Positions 7,219-10,620 of a stretch of DNA of 10,620 bases are shown here, in pieces. The stretch lies in NCBI GenBank assembly GCA_012514445.1, contig JAAZAI010000030.1:1-10620 (forward strand), given 5' to 3'. A model generated the notes under the pieces. It was given only the letters and a program-made list of their open reading frames with translations, was not told the origin of the DNA and did no database searches. Both the position numbers and the translations under genes were made by a program. The DNA is from Lentisphaerota bacterium (GTDB taxonomy: Bacteria > Verrucomicrobiota > Kiritimatiellia > RFP12 > UBA3636). The stretch's first letter is position 1, and every line of letters starts with the position of its first letter.

Positions 7219-8716
7219 AACCCTCCACAGTCCACCGGCCGCCACAGCCGCCAGCAGCTCCGCTCGCACCGCGCAAATCGCGCGATGGCGCGAACTGCGG
7301 CGTCGCGCAGCCGCTTGCATCGCCGCCCACGCCGCCACGCCACCGATGCCGCTGCATCAGCTCGTGGCGATGGCCACCGACCTCGCCGCGAATCTTGGGA
7401 TTGCCGATGCGCAGGAGGTCAAGTTGCTCACCGTCTTCCTTCACAACGAAGCCTGGCGCGAGACCGTCGCCGGCATCCCGTTCGCGCGTCGCCTCCTCCT
7501 CCTCCCGCAATGCCTCCGCTCGCGCAAGGACTGCCCGGCAGATCACGACGAGTTCGGCCTGCTCTGCGAGGCGTGCGGCCGCTGCCCCCTCGGCGCCCTC
7601 CAGCGCGAGGCGACCGATCTCGGCTATGCGGTGTTGATTGCCGAGGGCTCCGAGGCCGCCGCCGGCATGCTCCGCGAAGGCGAGCTCGACGCCGTGCTCG
7701 GCGTGAGCTGCCTGCCCGCCCTCGAAAAATCTTTCTCCCGTCTCGCCGCCGAATCCCTCCCCGCCCTCGCGATCCCGCTCCTCCGCGACGGCTGCGACGA
7801 CACCGACGTCGACCTCGTCCACGTCCGGGAATGCATCCGCCTCTCGGGCCCGCCCACCGGCTATCCCGGCGTCACGGTGGAGCAATGCCGCGCCGAAGTC
7901 AGTCATTGGTTCGCGCCCGCGTCTCTCCGCGCCAGACTCGCCCTCGAGCCCGGTCCCGCCGCCGACATCGCCCTCGCCTGGATGGGCGGCGCGGGCAAAC
8001 GGTGGCGTCCGCTGCTCGCCACCTCCGTCTTCCACGCCCTTTCTGACGACGCACCCTCCGGGACCTGCATCGAAGCGGCCGCTCTCGCAACGGAATGCTT
8101 CCACAAGGCCTCGCTGATCCACGACGACATCGAGGACCACGACGACTCGCGCTACGGCGAGCCCACGCTGCACCGGCAGCACGGCATCCCGATCGCACTC
8201 AACGTCGGCGACCTCCTCATCGGCGCCGGCTATCGCCTGCTCGCCTGCGCCCCGACAGACGACGCCCGCCGCCTGCGGATGCTCGCCATCGCCTCCGACG
8301 CCCACATCCGCCTCTGCGCCGGACAGGGAGAGGAACTGCACTGGCGCGAGCGCGCCGAAACGCCCACCCTCGACGCCCGCCTCCAGATGTTCGCCCGCAA
8401 GACGTCGCCCGCCTTCGAAGTCGCCATCCTCCTCGGCGCCGTCGCCGGCGGCGCGGACGCCGCGACGTGCGACGCCCTCGCCGCCTTCAGCCGCGCACTC
8501 GGCATCGCCTACCAGATCCACGACGACCTCCATGACGCCGACTCCGCCATGGCCGCCGATGGCCCCGCCCTGCGCGAAACACATCGCCTCGCCGCACTCG
8601 ACGCGCTGACGCCGTTGCACAACGTCCCGCTCAAGACCGTGCTCACGCGCCTCGTCGCCAAAATCCTCGCCGACCCGGAGTCCGTCCCCGATGACCCCGT
8701 GCAACCCCGTCCCTGA
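7211..8716 (+). CDS. DUF116-type domain fused to trans-polyprenyl diphosphate synthase
   Basis: The 501-residue protein joins two domains. Residues about 45-225 look like DUF116: LLLLPQCLR (Cys101), Cys108, LCEACGRC (Cys119, 122, 125), GYAVLIAEG and GVSCLPALEKSF (Cys167), probably an iron-sulfur or metal site of unknown role. Residues about 235-490 are a trans-isoprenyl diphosphate synthase that condenses IPP onto an allylic diphosphate. It has GKRWRP (262-267), the first Asp-rich motif DDIED (305-309), RYGEP, KT (397-398), and the second motif QIHDDLHD (435-442). All catalytic motifs are intact. The first motif is DDxxD rather than the DDxxxxD of bacterial farnesyl synthases, and the fifth residue before it is a small Ala300. 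Both suggest a product of C20 or longer, by inference. The ATG at 7211 overlaps the radical SAM stop; the 3' end overlaps the next gene by 26 nt. The fusion ties the Cys-rich domain directly to prenyl chain synthesis. Confidence 0.9.
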   Translation: MAETLHSPPAATAASSSARTAQIARWRELRRRAAACIAAHAATPPMPLHQLVAMATDLAANLGIADAQEVKLLTVFLHNEAWRETVAGIPFARRLLLLPQCLRSRKDCPADHDEFGLLCEACGRCPLGALQREATDLGYAVLIAEGSEAAAGMLREGELDAVLGVSCLPALEKSFSRLAAESLPALAIPLLRDGCDDTDVDLVHVRECIRLSGPPTGYPGVTVEQCRAEVSHWFAPASLRARLALEPGPAADIALAWMGGAGKRWRPLLATSVFHALSDDAPSGTCIEAAALATECFHKASLIHDDIEDHDDSRYGEPTLHRQHGIPIALNVGDLLIGAGYRLLACAPTDDARRLRMLAIASDAHIRLCAGQGEELHWRERAETPTLDARLQMFARKTSPAFEVAILLGAVAGGADAATCDALAAFSRALGIAYQIHDDLHDADSAMAADGPALRETHRLAALDALTPLHNVPLKTVLTRLVAKILADPESVPDDPVQPRP

Positions 8717-9620
8717 TCTCGTCGACATCGCCCGGCAGTCGGTCCGCCCGATCAGCCCCGACGGCGCGGCGCGCATCGCCGCCTTCCTCCTCGACGCCTG
8801 CGACGACGCGGCATTCACGAATCGCGCAGGCGAGCCCGATCTCTACTACAGCGGATTCGGACTCGACGCCCTGCTCGCCCTCGGCGCCGCGCCCCGCAAT
8901 CCGCAAGGACTTCGCACTTTCATCCAGAGCGCTTTCGACACGCCTTCGCCATCCTTCGTCGACTGCGCCTCGGCGCTGCGCTGCCTCCACGCGCTCGACC
9001 GCGCGGGTTGCGGTCAGCCCGACGACTCCGAACTGCGCGATCAGGCGCTTCACGCGATCATCCGCCACCGCAGCGCCGACGGCGGCTACAACCACGAACG
9101 GGAGCGCGCCGCGCACGGCACCGTGTACGCCGCCTATCTGGCCGCTCAGGCGCATCGCGATGCGGGGACGCCCTGGCCGCAGGCGCCGGAAGCGTTGGCC
9201 TCGCTCGAATCGCTCCGCACCCCGGACGGCGGCTACGCCAACCATATTGGGGCGGCTCAAGGGAGCACCCCCGCCACGGCCGCGGCCGTCGTTCTGTTCG
9301 TCCATGCCGGATCGCGCGCCCCTGCGCTGGAAGCCTGCCGATTCCTCGCCCTCTGCCGCGATCCCTCAGGCGGGTATCGCGCCGCTCCCTCCGCGCCGCT
9401 GCCCGATCTCCTCTCGACTGCCACCGCGCTGTATGCGGAAGCGCTTGCGGCCCCGCTCGACGCCCCGCCCGCGATGCGGCCGAACCTCGCCTTCATCGAA
9501 AGCCTCTGGGGCGACGACGGCGGCTTCCGCGGCCATGCGCACGACGATGCGGCCGACGTCGAATACACCTTCTACGGCCTCCTCGCCCTCGGCGCCCTCG
9601 CGGCTCGCCGGGGGGAGTGA
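8691..9620 (+). CDS. prenyltransferase/terpene-cyclase-type alpha/alpha-barrel repeat protein
   Basis: This 309-residue protein has four Gly-rich repeat turns typical of prenyltransferase beta subunits and squalene/hopene cyclases: ADGGYNHE (129-136), PDGGYANH (178-185), PSGGYRAAP (225-233) and DDGGFRGH (275-282). Each is linked to paired hydrophobic helices such as TVYAAYLAAQ, TAAAVVLFVH, TATALYAEAL and YTFYGLLALGAL. The fold should be an alpha/alpha barrel with a pocket for an isoprenoid. The zinc site of protein prenyltransferases is not conserved: the Asp-x-Cys element appears as PDLLST and the later His position (DxxHTxxGL) is Tyr292 in DVEYTFYGL. No DxDD acid motif of class II cyclases is present either. 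It may therefore bind, shield or rearrange the prenyl chain by an uncharacterised route. GGAG at 8677-8680 lies 10 nt before the ATG, which overlaps the upstream gene by 26 nt. It is the last gene of the operon. Confidence 0.85.
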   Translation: MTPCNPVPDLVDIARQSVRPISPDGAARIAAFLLDACDDAAFTNRAGEPDLYYSGFGLDALLALGAAPRNPQGLRTFIQSAFDTPSPSFVDCASALRCLHALDRAGCGQPDDSELRDQALHAIIRHRSADGGYNHERERAAHGTVYAAYLAAQAHRDAGTPWPQAPEALASLESLRTPDGGYANHIGAAQGSTPATAAAVVLFVHAGSRAPALEACRFLALCRDPSGGYRAAPSAPLPDLLSTATALYAEALAAPLDAPPAMRPNLAFIESLWGDDGGFRGHAHDDAADVEYTFYGLLALGALAARRGE

Positions 9621-9634
9621 AGCCGAAAGAATCG

Positions 9635-9663
9635 TTGATCAGGCACCCCATCTGTTGTATAAT
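9635..9663 (+). promoter_or_regulatory. near-consensus promoter placing the start at the AUG
   Basis: TTGATC (9635-9640), a 17-bp spacer and a perfect TATAAT (9658-9663) form the strongest promoter seen in the window. The expected transcription start (about 9669-9671) coincides with the ATG at 9671, so the mRNA would be leaderless; accordingly no Shine-Dalgarno site precedes this gene. It begins 15 nt after the prenyltransferase-like gene ends. Confidence 0.7.
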
Positions 9664-9670
9664 CGTCCCC

Positions 9671-9856
9671 ATGAAAAGAAGCGGCGTCAAAATTGTCAAG
9701 GCGAGCGCAGCACGGCCGTCGGAAGACGTTTCCTTCTGGCTGGCCAAGTCTCCTCAAGATCGCATTGCCGCCGTTGAATTCCTGAGGAGCCAGACCTATG
9801 AAACTCCCCCTAGACTTCAGAGAGTTTTTAGAGTTTTTCAACGCCAAGGGCGTTGA
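9671..9856 (+). CDS. small protein paired with a nucleotidyltransferase, possible TA partner
   Basis: The 61-residue protein starts MKRSGVKIVKAS and contains SEDVSFWLAKSPQDRIAAVEFLRSQ, then ends in a basic tail RLQRVFRVFQRQGR. It resembles small proteins encoded directly upstream of minimal nucleotidyltransferases in many bacteria, with the same overlap. I recognise this from memory of the arrangement, not from a named family. The pair is plausibly a toxin-antitoxin-like or phage-defence module, but which member would be toxic is unknown. The frame looks intact. It has its own TATAAT promoter 8 nt upstream and is probably translated from a leaderless mRNA. Its last 59 nt overlap the start of the nucleotidyltransferase remnant. 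Confidence 0.7.
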   Translation: MKRSGVKIVKASAARPSEDVSFWLAKSPQDRIAAVEFLRSQTYETPPRLQRVFRVFQRQGR

Positions 9857-10062
9857 ATACATGATCGTTGGGTCTTACGCGCTGGCCTACCACGGAGCGC
9901 CGCGATTCACAGGGGACATCGCTGGGGATGGAGCGCGGGGCGATCGACGGCATCCCAGTCAACATTATCGGCCGCGAGGATTACATCCAGAACAAACGCG
10001 CCTCCGGTCGAGCCAAGGATTTGGCGGACGTCGAGGCGCTGGGCGAAGGGCCATCAAAATAG
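9798..10062 (+). pseudogene. nucleotidyltransferase remnant, internal deletion plus frameshift
   Basis: The first 41 codons read as the start of a minimal nucleotidyltransferase: MKLPLDFREFLEFFNAKGVE, then VGSYALAYHG and PRFTGDI, matching the GSx(10)TxDxD-type active-site motif. At codon 42 the second catalytic Asp should follow, but the sequence switches to unrelated residues (AGDGARG). The C-terminal part of the same kind of protein is readable from about 9922 to a TAG at 10060-10062 in the +1 frame: GAIDGIPVNIIGREDYIQNKRASGRAKDLADVEAL. About 60-100 residues expected between the two parts are absent. The gene has therefore lost its middle and its frame, with a junction near 9921, and cannot make an active enzyme. 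The start retains a good Shine-Dalgarno, GAGGAG (9784-9789), 8 nt upstream, so the damage looks recent. Confidence 0.85.
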
Positions 10063-10067
10063 CCCTT
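10046..10067. terminator. weak convergent hairpin between two gene ends
   Basis: AAGGGC (10046-10051) and GCCCTT (10062-10067) form a perfect 6-bp stem around a 10-nt A-rich loop, exactly where the nucleotidyltransferase remnant and the convergent antitoxin gene end. A shared bidirectional terminator would be sensible here, but the stem is short and no T-run follows on either strand. Confidence 0.3.
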
Positions 10068-10317
10068 AGCGGTTCCGGATTCGCTTCATCGACGCTTCCG
10101 CCTCGACTACTCGCCCTTGAGCCACATCGCGTTCCGCCTCTTCGAGTTTTTTACAGATTTCGACCTTCGCCAACGCCTCCTCGTAGCATTGCATGCTCAT
10201 GATGACCAGATCGCCATATCCGTTCTTCGCGACAAAGACCGGGGCGTTCGTGCTGCGACAGAGATCCGATATCTTCGCAGTGTTTTTCAAATCTCGAATG
10301 GGCACAATCTCAGGCAT
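10066..10317 (-). CDS. Phd/YefM-type antitoxin, no toxin gene adjacent
   Basis: This 83-residue minus-strand protein begins MPEIVPIRDLKNTAKISDLC and continues with APVFVAKNGYGDLVIMSMQCYEE, the N-terminal DNA-binding fold of Phd/YefM antitoxins (PIxDLR, then a beta hairpin xPxxVxKNGxGDxVxMSxxxYE). The C-terminal half is a charged helix (AKVEICKKLEEAERDV...) that in the family wraps around and neutralises a RelE/ParE or Doc toxin. The ATG at 10317 is preferred over an upstream frame extension because AAGGAG (complement of 10324-10329) sits 6 nt before it. In intact pairs the toxin gene usually follows within a few bases, but here the next sequence is the convergent nucleotidyltransferase remnant, and I see no RelE/ParE-like frame. 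It is either a solitary antitoxin or the survivor of a decayed module. Confidence 0.85.
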   Translation of the reverse strand: MPEIVPIRDLKNTAKISDLCRSTNAPVFVAKNGYGDLVIMSMQCYEEALAKVEICKKLEEAERDVAQGRVVEAEASMKRIRNR

Positions 10318-10350
10318 GGCAATCTCCTTATTAGGCCACAATCACACCAC

Positions 10351-10372
10351 GGTTGAAATGCCTTTGGCAACC
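10351..10372 (-). promoter_or_regulatory. possible operator upstream of the antitoxin gene
   Basis: A 22-bp imperfect palindrome starts GGTTG and ends CAACC, with an offset inner palindrome TGCC-TTT-GGCA at 10359-10369. It lies 34 nt upstream of the antitoxin start. Phd/YefM antitoxins repress their own promoters by binding short palindromes, so this is a reasonable candidate. A TTGCCA on the minus strand inside it could act as a -35 element. The match is imperfect and rests on position. Confidence 0.25.
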
Positions 10373-10513
10373 TGTCATCCGTAGCGCGATTCTCGCTTGA
10401 TGGCCTGGCGACCTGCTCCGCTCGGACGCCATCGCAGGCGCCTTCTCAAATTCTCCCCTGTGCGCCGTTCGTCTGCCCGTGACATATTCGAACCTGGGTG
10501 GCTGATTGACGCA

Positions 10514-10605
10514 AGCGGCGTGCTCGGAGAGCCCGCCCTACCTCGTGGACTCCCCCGTTTGGCGGTGATTTCGGGGTAGGGCGCGATCTCCGAGCGCGCC
10601 GTATA
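10514..10605 (-). repeat. REP-like palindromic repeat, copy 2
   Basis: This 92-bp sequence is the reverse complement of the core of the MITE-like element at 4991-5079, with two small indels and few substitutions. Its imperfect hairpin spans 10516-10601 with arms starting CGGCGTGCTCGGAGA and ending TCTCCGAGCGCGCCG. The stem is better paired than in copy 1 because the CCCTACC/GGTAGGG part is complete. On the left side, the 21-bp outer repeat of copy 1 is not present. The right flank leaves the window after 15 nt, so the outer boundary there cannot be judged. Confidence 0.85.
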
Positions 10606-10620
10606 CAGGGTTTGCGACCC

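Noticed and set aside
5995..8818. Two long minus-strand frames (5995-7338 and 7043-8818)
   Set aside because: Antisense to the radical SAM and DUF116-synthase genes; rich in Ala, Gly, Glu and Val with no domain signature.
8691..9620. Assignment as a squalene-hopene cyclase
   Set aside because: At 309 residues it is half the usual length and it lacks the DxDD motif. The nearest string, DACDD at residue 35, has the wrong spacing and position.
10397..10579. 60-residue + frame at the right edge
   Set aside because: It runs into the REP-like repeat, has no ribosome site and resembles no protein.

Overview
The window is GC-rich, bacterial and chromosomal-looking. A secreted PQQ-like beta-propeller protein opening with the DWPGWRGP/DGRS signature, beside tightly packed genes with weak Shine-Dalgarno sites, suggests the Planctomycetota-Verrucomicrobiota-Lentisphaerota/Kiritimatiellota group. 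This placement is inferred from protein style only; the window has no rRNA or other marker gene. All large genes are on the + strand; many long opposite-strand frames are GC-driven shadows.

Region 1 (1-4711) is mostly housekeeping. About 0.5 kb without a convincing gene is followed by a good sigma70-type promoter (431-459). Then come a two-helix membrane protein with TPR-like repeats (512-1333), an M3-family oligopeptidase of the PrlC/OpdA type (1361-3430) and an exported PQQ-like beta-propeller protein (3476-4711).

Region 2 (4712-5264) is intergenic. It holds a possible fragment of a secreted protein and a 151-bp MITE-like element with perfect 21-bp terminal inverted repeats and a 10-bp flanking direct repeat. 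The element's core is a REP-like palindrome that recurs in opposite orientation at the right edge of the window (10514-10605). A promoter-like sequence follows the element.

Region 3 (5265-9620) is the most interesting part: four genes separated by only 7 nt or overlapping, evidently one operon. They encode a two-[4Fe-4S] ferredoxin-like protein with an HdrA-like Cys-containing N-terminus, a radical SAM enzyme with four extra C-terminal Cys, a fusion of a DUF116-type Cys-rich domain to a complete trans-polyprenyl diphosphate synthase, and an alpha/alpha-barrel protein of the prenyltransferase/terpene-cyclase repeat type that lacks both the zinc-site Cys/His and a DxDD motif. The simplest reading is an iron-sulfur and radical-dependent isoprenoid pathway. 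The synthase makes a prenyl diphosphate, the barrel protein binds, transfers or cyclises it, and the radical SAM enzyme modifies it with electrons from the ferredoxin-like protein. The product is unknown and I do not recognise the set as a described pathway.

Region 4 (9621-10620) is an accessory tail of toxin-antitoxin remnants with lower GC: a small gene with a near-consensus promoter and probably leaderless mRNA, overlapping a nucleotidyltransferase gene broken by an internal deletion and frameshift; then a convergent Phd/YefM-type antitoxin with no toxin gene beside it; then the second copy of the REP-like repeat.
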